NCBI GenBank assembly: GCA_002842045.1
Contig: PHBX01000009.1
Location: 186,001 to 250,000, forward strand
Reading direction: 5' to 3'
DNA from: Chloroflexi bacterium HGW-Chloroflexi-3
GTDB taxonomy: Bacteria > Chloroflexota > Anaerolineae > Anaerolineales > Anaerolineaceae
DNA: 64,000 bases
The translations under genes and the position numbers were made by a program. Positions 54,512 to 63,788 of this stretch are shown piece after piece. Under the pieces are notes generated by a model. That model was not told the DNA's origin, did no database searches, and was given only the letters and a program-made list of their open reading frames with translations. Positions within the stretch are counted from its first letter, which is position 1; every line of letters starts with the position of its first letter.

Positions 54512-55924
54512 ATGATGCACGAAAAAAAACAAATCCTTTTAGCTTTCGTGGTGATTCTCCTCACCTCATTGGCATGTTCATTACCCTTCGGTAACAACGC
54601 ACCTTCACCCGAGGAGATATCCGCAACCGCGGAGTCAGCCATATCTGCCACTCTGACTGCACTGGCTCCTCCTGTTTTGCCCCCTCTGGAGGACCCAGCG
54701 CAAGAACCAGACACCCAGCCCATTCCCGAAGAAGAACCAACCTCAATCATCAAGTCCAGCCCGGATCAATTAAGCATAGCAATCATTGATTCCGTCAACA
54801 ATCTTTCTTCCTGGCAGGAAGAAAGTGGACTTAATTTACTCATCAACACAGGTGATGTAACCAAAGCTGTGCTGTCTCCGGATGGAGAGTGGATTGTTTA
54901 CACCCGCACCTCAATGGATGGGGTTGACATCAGCATGTGGGCGATCCGTTTTGATGGCAGCGATCAGAAACTGCTGGTCAGCCATGCAGATTTTATGGCC
55001 ATGTCAGTGAATCCTGAGGTCATAGATGTGTATGAAATTGTTACGATTTCTCCCAACATGCTGGACTTCATCCCCGGCACTCACACAATAGCCTTCAGCA
55101 CCTATCCTCGATTCAATGCACCGGGTCTGCTCCTCAATAACGATTTGTGGTTCATCAACCTTGATACGGACGAAAAGCGCTCGTTTTTATCCCCAGGGCA
55201 GGCTGGGAATTTCTACTTCAGTCCGGACGGTACGCAGATGGCGTTGGTCACCCCGGATCGCATTGATTTGCTGAATACGGATGGAAGCAATCGCAGGATT
55301 GGGATTTTATCCTATTCCTTTGTGTATACCTATAGTGAATATGCCTACCATGCCACCCCTGTCTGGTCACCAGATAGCAGCTACCTACGTGTGAGTATCC
55401 CTCCACAGGACCCATTAGGAGATCCCACAGCCCCTGTGAACATTTATCATTTACCCACGGATGGTTCTCTGGCTACTTTACTGGCTTCCCTGGTGGTTGC
55501 CCCGTTGGAAAACGCATTTCTTGCCCCAGACTTGAATCATTATGCCTTTAAAGAACAATTAGGGGAACCTGCAGAAAACCTGTTTTCGCTTAAATTTTCA
55601 GATCTCTCTGGGGGTACCCCCATTGAATTCACCACTGGTTCACTTGGTTTTGGTGCCTGGTCTCCAGATTCAAGTCATTTTTATTTCATTAACTGGAATC
55701 CGCGCGAGATCTTCATCGGTCAGGTTGGTGCTCCAGGCGTGATCGCCGTGGATGTGAGTCCAGCAATGAATTTATCCTGGATCACGTCGGATCGTTTTGT
55801 GTTTATTTATCAGACCGGAACAAATTACCAGCTCAGAATGGGCACCTTATCGACCCCCACTGTAAAAATTGCCGACCTCGGTTCGGGTTTAGGCAACCCA
55901 ACCTATGATTTCGTCAGTCCATAA
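54512..55924 (+). CDS. Beta-propeller-like lipoprotein
   Basis: This 470-residue protein has a lipoprotein signal (VVILLTSLAC, Cys at about 22) and a linker with Pro/Glu/Thr. A body with repeated PDG or PDSS turns follows (LSPDGEWIVYTR, FSPDGTQMALVT, WSPDSSYLRVSI, WSPDSSHFYFI), the pattern of TolB/WD40-like (PD40) propeller blades. No enzyme motif is seen; such proteins bind ligands or other proteins at the cell surface. An AGGAGAG site precedes tandem ATGs (54512 and 54515). It lies alone between the repeat array and a bidirectional terminator. Confidence 0.85.
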   Translation: MMHEKKQILLAFVVILLTSLACSLPFGNNAPSPEEISATAESAISATLTALAPPVLPPLEDPAQEPDTQPIPEEEPTSIIKSSPDQLSIAIIDSVNNLSSWQEESGLNLLINTGDVTKAVLSPDGEWIVYTRTSMDGVDISMWAIRFDGSDQKLLVSHADFMAMSVNPEVIDVYEIVTISPNMLDFIPGTHTIAFSTYPRFNAPGLLLNNDLWFINLDTDEKRSFLSPGQAGNFYFSPDGTQMALVTPDRIDLLNTDGSNRRIGILSYSFVYTYSEYAYHATPVWSPDSSYLRVSIPPQDPLGDPTAPVNIYHLPTDGSLATLLASLVVAPLENAFLAPDLNHYAFKEQLGEPAENLFSLKFSDLSGGTPIEFTTGSLGFGAWSPDSSHFYFINWNPREIFIGQVGAPGVIAVDVSPAMNLSWITSDRFVFIYQTGTNYQLRMGTLSTPTVKIADLGSGLGNPTYDFVSP

Positions 55925-55933
55925 ATGACGTCT

Positions 55934-55965
55934 AAAAATCCCTGAAAAATTCAGAGATTTTTTAT
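55934..55965. terminator. Bidirectional Rho-independent terminator
   Basis: AAATCCCTGAA and TTCAGAGATTT pair with one mismatch around a short A-rich loop, and T-runs flank on both strands. It ends the plus-strand lipoprotein gene and the minus-strand gene that ends at 55966. Confidence 0.75.
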
Positions 55966-56412
55966 TTACCATATATACCAGACTGTCAGAGCGACCGCAG
56001 TACCCAGCAGAACACCCCCCACCACCTGCGCAGGTGTATGCCCTAACACCTCTTTAAGTTTTTCAATCTCAATGGGTTCACCATGCAGAAATTCTTCAAA
56101 TAACTGATTGATTTTTTGGGCATGAATTCCAGCTTGCCGGCGCACACCCGAGGCATCATACACAACAATCATGGTGATGGCAAATGCTACCGCGAATAGC
56201 GCTGTATCAAAACCATGATTTAACCCTGTAGATAGGGTTACAGATACCATTAATGAGGAATGGGTACTCGGCATTCCCCCACTGCTGAACCATAACCCCC
56301 AATTGATGCGACGGTTGAGTAAATATTCCATCGGTACTTTCAGAAACTGGCCAAAAAACCAGCTGATCAGACCGGCAAATAAAACCTGATTTCTTAATAG
56401 CTCTTCACCCAT
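55966..56412 (-). CDS. Divergent PAP2 family membrane protein (DUF212, YuiD-like)
   Basis: This 148-residue protein has about four membrane helices and the divergent PAP2 patterns SSGGMPSTHSSLMVS (about 43-57), DASGVRRQAGIHAQKIN (about 86-102) and GHTPAQVVGGVLLG (about 124-137). Only part of the classic phosphatase signature remains; the family's substrate is unknown. Its ATG overlaps the xseB stop by one base, so expression is coupled to the exonuclease VII genes. Confidence 0.92.
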   Translation of the reverse strand: MGEELLRNQVLFAGLISWFFGQFLKVPMEYLLNRRINWGLWFSSGGMPSTHSSLMVSVTLSTGLNHGFDTALFAVAFAITMIVVYDASGVRRQAGIHAQKINQLFEEFLHGEPIEIEKLKEVLGHTPAQVVGGVLLGTAVALTVWYIW

Positions 56413-56642
56413 TAATCTTCTTGCTCATCTTCAGGGAGCTGATTCTCCAATCGTAATTTTTGTACCCTTAATTCGGCTGACTCTAATAAAGTTGCGCAGT
56501 GGGCAGACAACGCCTGACCACGTTCGTATAAAGTTAATGACTCGTCCAGATTGAGTGTCTCCGATTCCAGGCGGTTAACAATCTGTTCTAATTCTGCAAA
56601 TGCCTGTTCATAACTTAATTCATCAACCGAAGATTTTTCCAT
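56412..56642 (-). CDS. xseB: Exodeoxyribonuclease VII small subunit
   Basis: This 76-residue protein fits XseB: SYEQAFAELEQIVNRLESETLNLDESLTLYERG is the family core, a helical hairpin that binds the XseA C-terminus. The acidic end ELPEDEQED is normal. It follows xseA by 56 bp and precedes the PAP2 gene. Exonuclease VII degrades single-stranded DNA from both ends. Confidence 0.95.
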   Translation of the reverse strand: MEKSSVDELSYEQAFAELEQIVNRLESETLNLDESLTLYERGQALSAHCATLLESAELRVQKLRLENQLPEDEQED

Positions 56643-56698
56643 TATTCACTCCATTCACACAAAATTATTCCGGATGGCAGGCTGATAATTTTAACCTA

Positions 56699-57952
56699 TT
56701 ATTGATTATCCTGATGAATTTGCTTTACTACAGATTCCAGGATGCCATCCATTAATCGTACAGCAACCTGACTGCCTGCCAACACCTCAGATACAGAACT
56801 GACAATTTTTCCGTTTTCATCGCTGACAATCGCATACCCACGTTGCAATACCTGTAATGGGTTGAGGGATTTCAAGCGGGCATCCAAACCTCCGAGTCGA
56901 GAATGGGATAACGTCATGCGGTGATCAAATACCCGTTCCATGCGTACCATCACCTCATCTAATCGCTGCTGATTGTTGCGTATACGGTTGATGGGAGAGA
57001 GAAAGTTGAGCTGAGATTGCATGGATGAAAGATTCTGGTGATATTGTCTGGTTTTCCTATCAAAAACATCATCCAATTCAGCTTGCAACCCCGCCAGATC
57101 AACTAACAAATCAGCTTTATTAGGTGTCACCAATACAGCCGCTCCGGTGGGAGTGGGTGCGCGTAAATCAGCTGCATAATCTGAAAGGGTGGTGTCGGTC
57201 TCATGACCAATGCCAGTCACAACCGGGATTCTCGAAGACGCAATGGCTCTCACCACCCGTTCATCGTTGAAGGCCCACAGGTCTTCCATGGAACCACCGC
57301 CGCGCGCCACTATTATGACATCCACATCCAACAGCTGATTGAGGTCCCGGATGGCATGAACGATTTTCGGTGGCGCATCTTCTCCCTGTACCATGGTAGG
57401 CGCAAGGATGACTTCCACCAGGGGAAAACGACCTTTCAGTGTGTTGAGCATATCCTGCAAAGCCGCTCCGGTGGGGGATGTTACAATCCCAATCTTTTTG
57501 GGAAAAGCAGGGATATCACGTTTTCGCTCCGGATCAAACAATCCTTCCGCTTCCAGCAGGGCTTTCAGGCGCATGAATTCCTGGAACAACATCCCTTCAC
57601 CAGCCATGCGCACCGTATCCACATACAACTGGTATTGACCCCCGGCATCATAAACGCTCACATAGCCATGCACTTCCATGGACATGCCTGTTTCCAGACT
57701 TGTTCGCAAACGCATGGCATTTTGCTTCCAGATCACACATTTCAGCGTTGCAGAACTGTCCTTCAGATTGAAATAAACATGTCCGGAACTGGGTTTTGAG
57801 AGTGTAGAAATCTCGCCAGCCACCCATATATCCCGTAAAATTTCATCACTTTCCAATAACGCGCGCAGGTACTGCGTCATACCGCTTACGGTTAATACCC
57901 TGGGTCCAAATAAACTCATTTGCTCTGCCATCGAATTAAGAATACCGAACAT
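56699..57952 (-). CDS. xseA: Exodeoxyribonuclease VII large subunit
   Basis: This protein of about 417 residues has an N-terminal OB fold (VLTVSGMTQYLRALLESD ... WVAGEISTLSKPSSGHVYFNLKD), then the catalytic region with SPTGAALQDMLNTLKGRFP, IIVARGGGSMEDLWAFNDE and GIGHETDTTLSDYAAD. It ends in a coiled-coil stretch with a final GYAIVSDENGKIV. I prefer the ATG at 57952, preceded by AGGA; TTG at 57967 and later ATGs are alternatives. It is divergent from the HIT gene. Confidence 0.95.
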   Translation of the reverse strand: MFGILNSMAEQMSLFGPRVLTVSGMTQYLRALLESDEILRDIWVAGEISTLSKPSSGHVYFNLKDSSATLKCVIWKQNAMRLRTSLETGMSMEVHGYVSVYDAGGQYQLYVDTVRMAGEGMLFQEFMRLKALLEAEGLFDPERKRDIPAFPKKIGIVTSPTGAALQDMLNTLKGRFPLVEVILAPTMVQGEDAPPKIVHAIRDLNQLLDVDVIIVARGGGSMEDLWAFNDERVVRAIASSRIPVVTGIGHETDTTLSDYAADLRAPTPTGAAVLVTPNKADLLVDLAGLQAELDDVFDRKTRQYHQNLSSMQSQLNFLSPINRIRNNQQRLDEVMVRMERVFDHRMTLSHSRLGGLDARLKSLNPLQVLQRGYAIVSDENGKIVSSVSEVLAGSQVAVRLMDGILESVVKQIHQDNQ

Positions 57953-58059
57953 GTTGTCCTGTGTCAATCAAAAATCAAGCCTGCCTGTCAGACGAATTTC
58001 GTTGAACTTTTGTGTGACAAAATGATATTTTAAATTATTCCATAAGCATATTAATTTTC

Positions 58060-58068
58060 TGCTACAAT
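58060..58068 (+). promoter_or_regulatory. Extended -10 promoter of the HIT gene
   Basis: TGCTACAAT lies about 28 nt before the start at 58097 and matches the extended -10 pattern seen elsewhere in the window. The -35 is weak. Confidence 0.4.
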
Positions 58069-58096
58069 CAAATTAATCTACAATGGCAGGTAATGA

Positions 58097-58576
58097 ATGG
58101 ATCATCTCTGGTCTCCATGGCGTATGCATTACATCAATAATAAAGGCGAAGAACCTCAATGTGTGTTCTGTTATGCAATAGAACAAACACAGGATGCGGA
58201 ATATCTTATTTTGCATCGTGGTAATAATGCGTTTATTATGCTCAACCGCTTTCCTTACACCAGTGGACACCTGATGGTGCTGCCCTATGACCACCAGCCA
58301 TCCTACGAGGACCTGACAGCTGAAACCCGCGCCGAGATGATGGAGTTGATCAATACAGCCACAAAAGTATTACGGAAGGTATACAACCCGAACGCCTTCA
58401 ACCTGGGCGCCAACATCGGCGAAGATGCTGGTGCAGGGATTGCACCTCATTTTCATTTCCACATCGTGCCTCGCTGGCGGGGGGATAGCAACTTCATGTC
58501 CGTCACCTCCAACACCCGCGTGCTACCGGAAGATTTGCAGGTGAGTTATCAGCGCTTGAAAGAGGGATGGGAATAG
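58097..58576 (+). CDS. HIT-family nucleotide hydrolase/phosphorylase
   Basis: This 159-residue protein has the HIT triad in HFHFHIVPRW (about 116-125). Its N-terminus WSPWRMHYI and CVFCYAI (zinc-like Cys pair) is typical of the Ap4A-phosphorylase-like branch. NRFPYTSGHLMVLPY is the usual substrate-loop region. It likely acts on dinucleoside polyphosphates or nucleotide conjugates. It has its own promoter. A GC-poor run with GGGATTGGGGATTAGGGG, resembling repeat debris, follows the stop. Confidence 0.92.
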   Translation: MDHLWSPWRMHYINNKGEEPQCVFCYAIEQTQDAEYLILHRGNNAFIMLNRFPYTSGHLMVLPYDHQPSYEDLTAETRAEMMELINTATKVLRKVYNPNAFNLGANIGEDAGAGIAPHFHFHIVPRWRGDSNFMSVTSNTRVLPEDLQVSYQRLKEGWE

Positions 58577-58706
58577 GGATTGGGGATTAGGGGTTAGTTG
58601 ACCCGTCCTGAAATAGCTTTACAGTTTGTAATAGGATATTAGGATAAAAATTGATCTACATCTGAATGATATGAAACAAAATGAGGGGTTTGGACGTCTT
58701 AACCAT

Positions 58707-59246
58707 ATGAAAACGAATACTTTACCCAAAATTGTACTGATGTTCTCTCTGGTAACCATTGTTTTTGCAGCGTGCACCACCTACCAGGAACCTGCTCCTG
58801 CAGCCACAATCCCCCCACAGGATACTGAAATTCCTTTAGCCCCCACCCGCGAGGTTGCTACCAGAGAATTACCGGATAAATTTGATAAACTCACCTCCAT
58901 TGCGCCCATAGGAAAAGAGCCGATTGATATGACACCCATTTCACCTGCTGATTTACCTGTTAATTTCCAGGATGTAGCCGAACAAGCCATGACCGAACTG
59001 GCAGAAAAATTATCGATCCAGAAAGATCAAATCACATTGATCAGTGTTCAGTCGGTCGTCTGGTCCGATTCCAGTCTGGGATGTCCACAGCCGGATATGT
59101 ATTACCTGATGGTGCTTACGGATGGTTATCGCGTGGTACTGGCAGTCGAGGATCAACCCTACTATTACCATGCCAATCAAAAAGGCTACGGGGTCATCTG
59201 CGAAAGCCCAAATCCGCCCTATTCCGAAGGAGCTGTGGATCGATAG
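58707..59246 (+). CDS. Small lipoprotein with a conserved GCP-containing C-terminal domain
   Basis: This protein of about 179 residues has a lipoprotein signal (LVTIVFAAC) and a Pro/Thr linker. Its C-terminal domain of about 80 residues contains VVWSDSSLGCPQPDMYYL and GYRVVLAVEDQPYYYHANQKGYGVICE. I recall the motif W-x-D-S-S-L-G-C-P as common in secreted proteins of Chloroflexota and cyanobacteria; its function is unknown. The two cysteines (GCP and ICE) could form a disulfide. An ATG at 58671 is an alternative start; neither has a strong ribosome site. Confidence 0.75.
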   Translation: MKTNTLPKIVLMFSLVTIVFAACTTYQEPAPAATIPPQDTEIPLAPTREVATRELPDKFDKLTSIAPIGKEPIDMTPISPADLPVNFQDVAEQAMTELAEKLSIQKDQITLISVQSVVWSDSSLGCPQPDMYYLMVLTDGYRVVLAVEDQPYYYHANQKGYGVICESPNPPYSEGAVDR

Positions 59247-59256
59247 TAAGTAATTT

Positions 59257-59290
59257 AAAGGAGCAGATGTCCACACCTGCTCCTTTGTTG
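59257..59290. terminator. Hairpin between convergent genes
   Basis: AAAGGAGCAG and CTGCTCCTTT pair perfectly over 10 bp around a 10-base loop. T-runs are weak on both sides. It lies between the small lipoprotein stop and the protease stop. Confidence 0.55.
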
Positions 59291-59306
59291 CTATTTATTC
59301 TAAAGA

Positions 59307-61913
59307 TTACGGTCTGTCAATCTCAAATTCTGGAGATTCCCAGATTTCCCAATGATCCGGGTTGTTGGCATCGCCATTGGCTTTCAATGCTTTGATCACC
59401 AATTTATACATGCCATCCGGGACGGGTATGGTCAAATCCTGAGTATTACCCACCCCATTGTAACCATCGCTTTGAATGCGGGTACCATCCCAGGCAAAGG
59501 CAAAAAATCCAGTAGCTGTTGAATTACGAGGTAAATATTCTTCATAGATAGCCGCATTGAACACCGGATGGATCAATTGACCACTCTTTGCCTGAATAAT
59601 TTCCACTCTGAATACCTCAATCTGATGATCAAAATGAACCAGCAAATAGGGCACATCATCACCTAGCATGGAGTAAACCCAGAAGTCATTTTCAGCAAAA
59701 TTATAAAACAAGCCAGCATACAAAATACCCAACCATGGGAATCCATATGCAGTTGGTGTCAGAGCTTGGATTCCCTGGTAATCCCCCACAAAACCAGCAA
59801 ATGGAACCCGATACACCTGTCCTCCTCCCTGAGGAGTAAGAACGATATAGCCACCATATTGACCGTTAATTGGTCCTGTTGCAGGATAAATGGTCAGGTT
59901 CAGTTTGACTGCCTTGTTTGCTCGTATGGTAATGCTGGGTGACTCAAATTTCACGTATGCGTTCGATGTGGAAAATCCTGGTGCCATCACACCACCAGTA
60001 GACAATGCATTCACATAAGAGAGATCATAGGTCACATTCTGTTTGCTGGTATTGGTGATCTCTAAGGTTTGTGTGAATGGCCCAGCTTCTCCCTCTCCAG
60101 CGGCTATCTTGCCAGGTACAATCTGGGTTGTTGCCATGATGGCGTCATCGATATCCAGCATACCTGCACCCTGACGATGGACATGATCAAGTAAACCATA
60201 CCCTGGGGCTAGTGACCATAATTTCGGATCAGCGCTGTTCTGCAGAATATCTCTGACTTCATACGCTTTGAGCTTGGGTTTTGCCTGTAACAACAAAGCC
60301 ACTGCGCCAGCCACATGCGGAGAAGACATGGAAGTGCCACCCAGTGTGGCATAGCCACCTTTCTCCAGAGGATAGGTTGAATAGATGTTACCACCCGGCG
60401 CGCCAATATCAGGTTTGAGGGTAAGATCAGGCGCAAGTCCGTAAGAGGAGAAGGAGGAGATCAACCCACCCGTTGGGCTGAGGAAGGAATCCAACTGATC
60501 TGTCCAGGTCATGTAAATGGGTGCTTCCTGTGCCCGAATAAACAAGCCATCAGCCTGAGAAATACCAACCACTGGTAGATGGTTAAAACCTGGAAGTGGT
60601 GCTCCTAAAGTTCCATTAAAAACGCCAGCCACGTTATTATGAATCACCACCCCAACTGCCCCAGCTTCGAAAGCTTTCAGAGCTTTTTCAGCGAAAGAAC
60701 AAGCTCCGCGTACCGCCAGTGCAACTTTACCATCTGGGTCAGCCAGTAAAGTGTCAGCGTTACAGGCTTGCCCTATGTAGACGATTTCTTCTGTCCCAAA
60801 TGTTGGCACTGGTCCTGAGAATGTCATTGGTATGTAGCCAATTTTCTGATCATTCACCTCGAAGTAGTTTAAGAAGACATGTGAGTTATCAAAAGAAGCT
60901 ACACCAATCACTTTCTCGCCCAAACCAGGGGCACCAGCTGCGTAGAGACCACTCGCACCACTATTCCCAATGGATGCTACCACCACCATGCCTTTATCAA
61001 CCAGCAGATCGGCTGCTTTGGCGGTTGGATATTGTGGCCAGGTAAATGCAGAGCCAATACTCATGTTGAGGATATCCATCTTGTCTTTTAATGCCTGCTC
61101 CATAGCCATCATCATGATCTCAGCGGTGGTTGATCCCGCGCAACCAAACACCCGGTATGCACCAAAACTGACCTCCGGTGCCACACCTACAACGGTTCCA
61201 TTGGAGCCAACGATGCCGGAAACATGCGTACCATGTCCATTACAATCATCCGGATACGGATCAGGACTCGGTACTGGGTTATAGGACGGCGAGGTTGAAT
61301 CCGCGTTAAAGGCATCGCCCACAAAATCCCAACCTGTATAAACCCGGCATCCTGGCCCAAAACAACCACCCAGATCTGGATGATCATAGTCGATGCCAGT
61401 ATCCATGATGGCTACTTTCTTACCTTTACCTGTATAACCCAATTCATTTTGGGCAATATCCGCTCCAGTCATAACCAGGGCTGTGTATAACTCTGGGCTT
61501 GGGCTCTCAAAATTCTCCGGGATAGAAATTACCTCAACAGGATAAATCCCTACCACTCCTGGAAGAGTGGACAATCTATTTAACTGAGATGGTTTTATTT
61601 CAATGGAAATCCCATTCCATAAAGTATTGAATTCATAACGTTGTGTAAATTCAATCTTTTCTTTGGCAGCTGTTTTAGTGAAATTATCTTTCTCAGCCTT
61701 GATTTGTTTTATGTTTCCACCTGCAGCCAACGGCAAACTGCGAAATTCCACAAACCAGGCAGACGGTGTTTCATCAACCATTTCATAACTCTCGATGACA
61801 GGCACAGGTGATAATGGTTCAACAGGACCAACATCACTGGCAAATACCGAAGATGTTATGAAAACCCCCAACAACAACACAATACCAAGTACTTTTGTAA
61901 ATTTTCCTTTCAT
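59307..61913 (-). CDS. Secreted subtilisin-family (S8) serine protease with PA domain
   Basis: This 868-residue protein has a signal peptide (residues 1-25) and an inhibitor-type prodomain (about 50-140). The catalytic domain carries Asp in AIMDTGIDYDHPD (about 172), His in NGHGTHVSGIVG (about 225) and Ser in GGTSMSSPHVAGA (about 525). A PA domain (VALAVRGACSFAEKALKAFEAGA, about 365-450) is inserted between His and Ser, as in Vpr-like proteases. A C-terminal region of about 300 residues looks beta-rich, with a fibronectin/FlgD-like end. All catalytic residues are present. A GGAGGGA site precedes the ATG. A c-di-GMP riboswitch lies in its leader. Confidence 0.94.
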   Translation of the reverse strand: MKGKFTKVLGIVLLLGVFITSSVFASDVGPVEPLSPVPVIESYEMVDETPSAWFVEFRSLPLAAGGNIKQIKAEKDNFTKTAAKEKIEFTQRYEFNTLWNGISIEIKPSQLNRLSTLPGVVGIYPVEVISIPENFESPSPELYTALVMTGADIAQNELGYTGKGKKVAIMDTGIDYDHPDLGGCFGPGCRVYTGWDFVGDAFNADSTSPSYNPVPSPDPYPDDCNGHGTHVSGIVGSNGTVVGVAPEVSFGAYRVFGCAGSTTAEIMMMAMEQALKDKMDILNMSIGSAFTWPQYPTAKAADLLVDKGMVVVASIGNSGASGLYAAGAPGLGEKVIGVASFDNSHVFLNYFEVNDQKIGYIPMTFSGPVPTFGTEEIVYIGQACNADTLLADPDGKVALAVRGACSFAEKALKAFEAGAVGVVIHNNVAGVFNGTLGAPLPGFNHLPVVGISQADGLFIRAQEAPIYMTWTDQLDSFLSPTGGLISSFSSYGLAPDLTLKPDIGAPGGNIYSTYPLEKGGYATLGGTSMSSPHVAGAVALLLQAKPKLKAYEVRDILQNSADPKLWSLAPGYGLLDHVHRQGAGMLDIDDAIMATTQIVPGKIAAGEGEAGPFTQTLEITNTSKQNVTYDLSYVNALSTGGVMAPGFSTSNAYVKFESPSITIRANKAVKLNLTIYPATGPINGQYGGYIVLTPQGGGQVYRVPFAGFVGDYQGIQALTPTAYGFPWLGILYAGLFYNFAENDFWVYSMLGDDVPYLLVHFDHQIEVFRVEIIQAKSGQLIHPVFNAAIYEEYLPRNSTATGFFAFAWDGTRIQSDGYNGVGNTQDLTIPVPDGMYKLVIKALKANGDANNPDHWEIWESPEFEIDRP

Positions 61914-61980
61914 TACGTCCCTCCATTTAATATTTTTATCCCAGGATTGATTTTTTTCCCTCTAACCTCCTTTGTGAGTT

Positions 61981-62086
61981 AAAAACCCGCCGGAGAAATC
62001 GGCGGTCTGGCAGTCTATTTTTCTTTTGTTTAGAAAAACAGACCCATGACTTTGCGACCCCACTTCACAATGGGAGTGCCTTTTTC
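61981..62086 (-). ncRNA. c-di-GMP-I (GEMM-I) riboswitch with overlapping terminator
   Basis: On the minus strand, in order: P1 strand GAAAAAGGC; hairpin CCCATT-GTGA-AGTGGG with a GNRA loop; the core GTCGCAAAGTC; and GGGTCTG, which opens a long second stem (GTCTGTTTTTC with GAAAAATAGAC, 61995-62070). Then come GACTGCCAGACCGCC and the P1 closing strand. These match the c-di-GMP-I class (GNRA loop, GCAAAG core, two stems). Overlapping the 3' side is CCGCCG-ATTTCT-CGGCGG plus GTTTTT (61981-62005), a terminator that competes with P1, so ligand binding should favour read-through. The switch precedes the protease gene by 68 nt. Confidence 0.82.
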
Positions 62087-62126
62087 GAAATGATCAAGTC
62101 GTATTGGAAAAAATAAGATTATGAAT

Positions 62127-62155
62127 CTTATACCAAATTTTTATGTCAAATTCAA
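62127..62155 (-). promoter_or_regulatory. Promoter of the riboswitch-protease unit
   Basis: TTGAAT, a 17-nt spacer and TATAAG on the minus strand. Transcription would start near 62120, just before the aptamer. Confidence 0.6.
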
Positions 62156-62205
62156 TAGAATTCATTGATTCTTATCTTAAAATATGTGCAAATTTAAGAA
62201 ATCAC

Positions 62206-62661
62206 TCATTCTCCGTTCCACACCATCACAGCCAGTCTTTCCACCCACTTGCGCTTTTCCAGCCATGTAAAGACTCTTTTTACTCTGCGAAAATAAGCTG
62301 GCATTGTTTCTAATTCAAACAATTCAGAAAACCCAAAGCGCTCGTAGAAAGACACCAGTGAGCCCCGGCAGGTGAGATAAATGGGTGGATTATGATCTTT
62401 TAAGATCTCGCGAATCATTGTTTCCGCTACCCCTTGATGACGGTACAAAGGCACCACCGCAACCGATGCCAGCTCCAACGATCCATCCTTATGGCTCTTC
62501 ACCTGAGCACAACCAATCCTGACCCCGTGCTCGTGCACCGCCACCACAAATCGCCGCCAATCCAGTCCAAGTGGATTGATCCCCACCCGCCAGATCAATT
62601 GCCAGATGAATGCAGCATCCTGTTTGGTTGCTTTTCGAATGAAATAACTCGCCTTGCTCAT
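62206..62661 (-). CDS. GNAT-family acetyltransferase
   Basis: This 151-residue protein has the GNAT core: an N-terminal strand with IRKATKQDAAFIWQLI, then LASVAVVPLYRHQGVAETMI (acetyl-CoA-binding R-x-x-G-x-A region, about 66-86), and YERFGFSELFELETMPAYF near the C-terminus. The pyrophosphate-loop glycine is RHQGVA instead of the usual RxxGxG/A. The substrate is unknown. The ribosome site is weak. It stands alone between a terminator and the riboswitch promoter. Confidence 0.88.
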   Translation of the reverse strand: MSKASYFIRKATKQDAAFIWQLIWRVGINPLGLDWRRFVVAVHEHGVRIGCAQVKSHKDGSLELASVAVVPLYRHQGVAETMIREILKDHNPPIYLTCRGSLVSFYERFGFSELFELETMPAYFRRVKRVFTWLEKRKWVERLAVMVWNGE

Positions 62662-62721
62662 GTTCTTCTACGTAGCATTATAAGCAAATTGTTTCCTCAA
62701 AAAACTTTCGAGGTTCTACAT

Positions 62722-62753
62722 AAAAAAAACCTGAGTAATAAATGCTCAGGTTT
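62722..62753 (-). terminator. Rho-independent terminator of the oligopeptide ABC genes
   Basis: CCTGAG (62730-62735) pairs with CTCAGG (62745-62750) around a nine-base AT-rich loop; the minus strand then has eight T residues. It follows the ATPase stop by about 15 bp. Confidence 0.75.
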
Positions 62754-62767
62754 AATCTAATAATTAT

Positions 62768-63769
62768 TTACTTTATAAAATCTTCCGCGTAGTGGCAGGC
62801 TACAAAGTGATTGGGCAGAACCTCTCTTAATTCAGGTTCTGTTTCCGAACAATCCGGTTTGGCAAATGGACAACGCGGGTGGAAGCGGCAGCCTTTGGGC
62901 GGATTCAACGGGCTGGGCACATCCCCCTCCAGAATAACTCGTTCGCGTTTAAGCTTTGGATTCGGAATTGGGATTGCTGACATGAGCGCATTGGTATACG
63001 GATGTGTTGGATGCAGGAACAACTCATTCCGATCAGCCAGTTCCACAATCTTGCCCAGATACATGACTGCCACGCGGTCCGAAATATGCTCAACCACCGC
63101 CAGGTTATGGGCAACAAACAGGTAGGTTAAACCAAAATTTTTCTGCAAATCGCGCAAAATGTTCAGTACCTGTGCTTGAATCGACACGTCCAACGCTGAA
63201 ACTGGCTCATCCAGCACGATGAATTTTGGCTTCATGACCAACGCACGCGCGATACCAATCCGCTGTCGTTGACCACCAGAGAATTCATGTGGATAACGCA
63301 TGGCATGGTAATCTTCCAGACCCACGTTTTTCAATGCATCCAGCACCATCTCATATCGTTCCTGACTGTTCCCAATTTTATGAATTCTTAAGCCTTCAGC
63401 AATCGACTCCCCAATTGGCAAGCGTGGATCCAGAGATGCGTAAGGATCCTGGAAAACAATCTGCATATACCGGCGCATCTGTTTGGATTCCTGCGTATTA
63501 AGTTCAAAAACATTGGTGTCGTTGTAGATCACTGATCCACTGGTGTGTTTCAGTAAACCTAACATGGTATGACCGACTGTTGTTTTTCCACAGCCCGATT
63601 CACCCACCAGTCCCAATGTTTCACCTTTTCGAATCGAAAAACTGACATCATCCACCGCTTTTACATGGGCAACCACACGTTTAAAAATGCCACCGTGAAC
63701 CGGATAATATTTCACCAGATTTTTTACATCAATCAGATTTTCGGATATTGTTTTTGTCTGTTCCATCAT
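62768..63769 (-). CDS. Oligopeptide ABC transporter ATP-binding protein (OppF-like)
   Basis: This ATPase of about 333 residues has Walker A VGESGCGKTT, signature FSGGQRQRIGIARAL and Walker B IVLDEPVSALD, and the C-terminal cysteine motif GCRFHPRCPFAKPDC. I chose the ATG at 63769 (MMEQTKTISEN; a second ATG follows) with a GGAAGAG site. The longer frame runs back into the OppD-like gene. It belongs to a second peptide importer that continues beyond the window. Confidence 0.94.
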   Translation of the reverse strand: MMEQTKTISENLIDVKNLVKYYPVHGGIFKRVVAHVKAVDDVSFSIRKGETLGLVGESGCGKTTVGHTMLGLLKHTSGSVIYNDTNVFELNTQESKQMRRYMQIVFQDPYASLDPRLPIGESIAEGLRIHKIGNSQERYEMVLDALKNVGLEDYHAMRYPHEFSGGQRQRIGIARALVMKPKFIVLDEPVSALDVSIQAQVLNILRDLQKNFGLTYLFVAHNLAVVEHISDRVAVMYLGKIVELADRNELFLHPTHPYTNALMSAIPIPNPKLKRERVILEGDVPSPLNPPKGCRFHPRCPFAKPDCSETEPELREVLPNHFVACHYAEDFIK

Positions 63770-63788
63770 GTTTATCTCTTCCGCTTCT

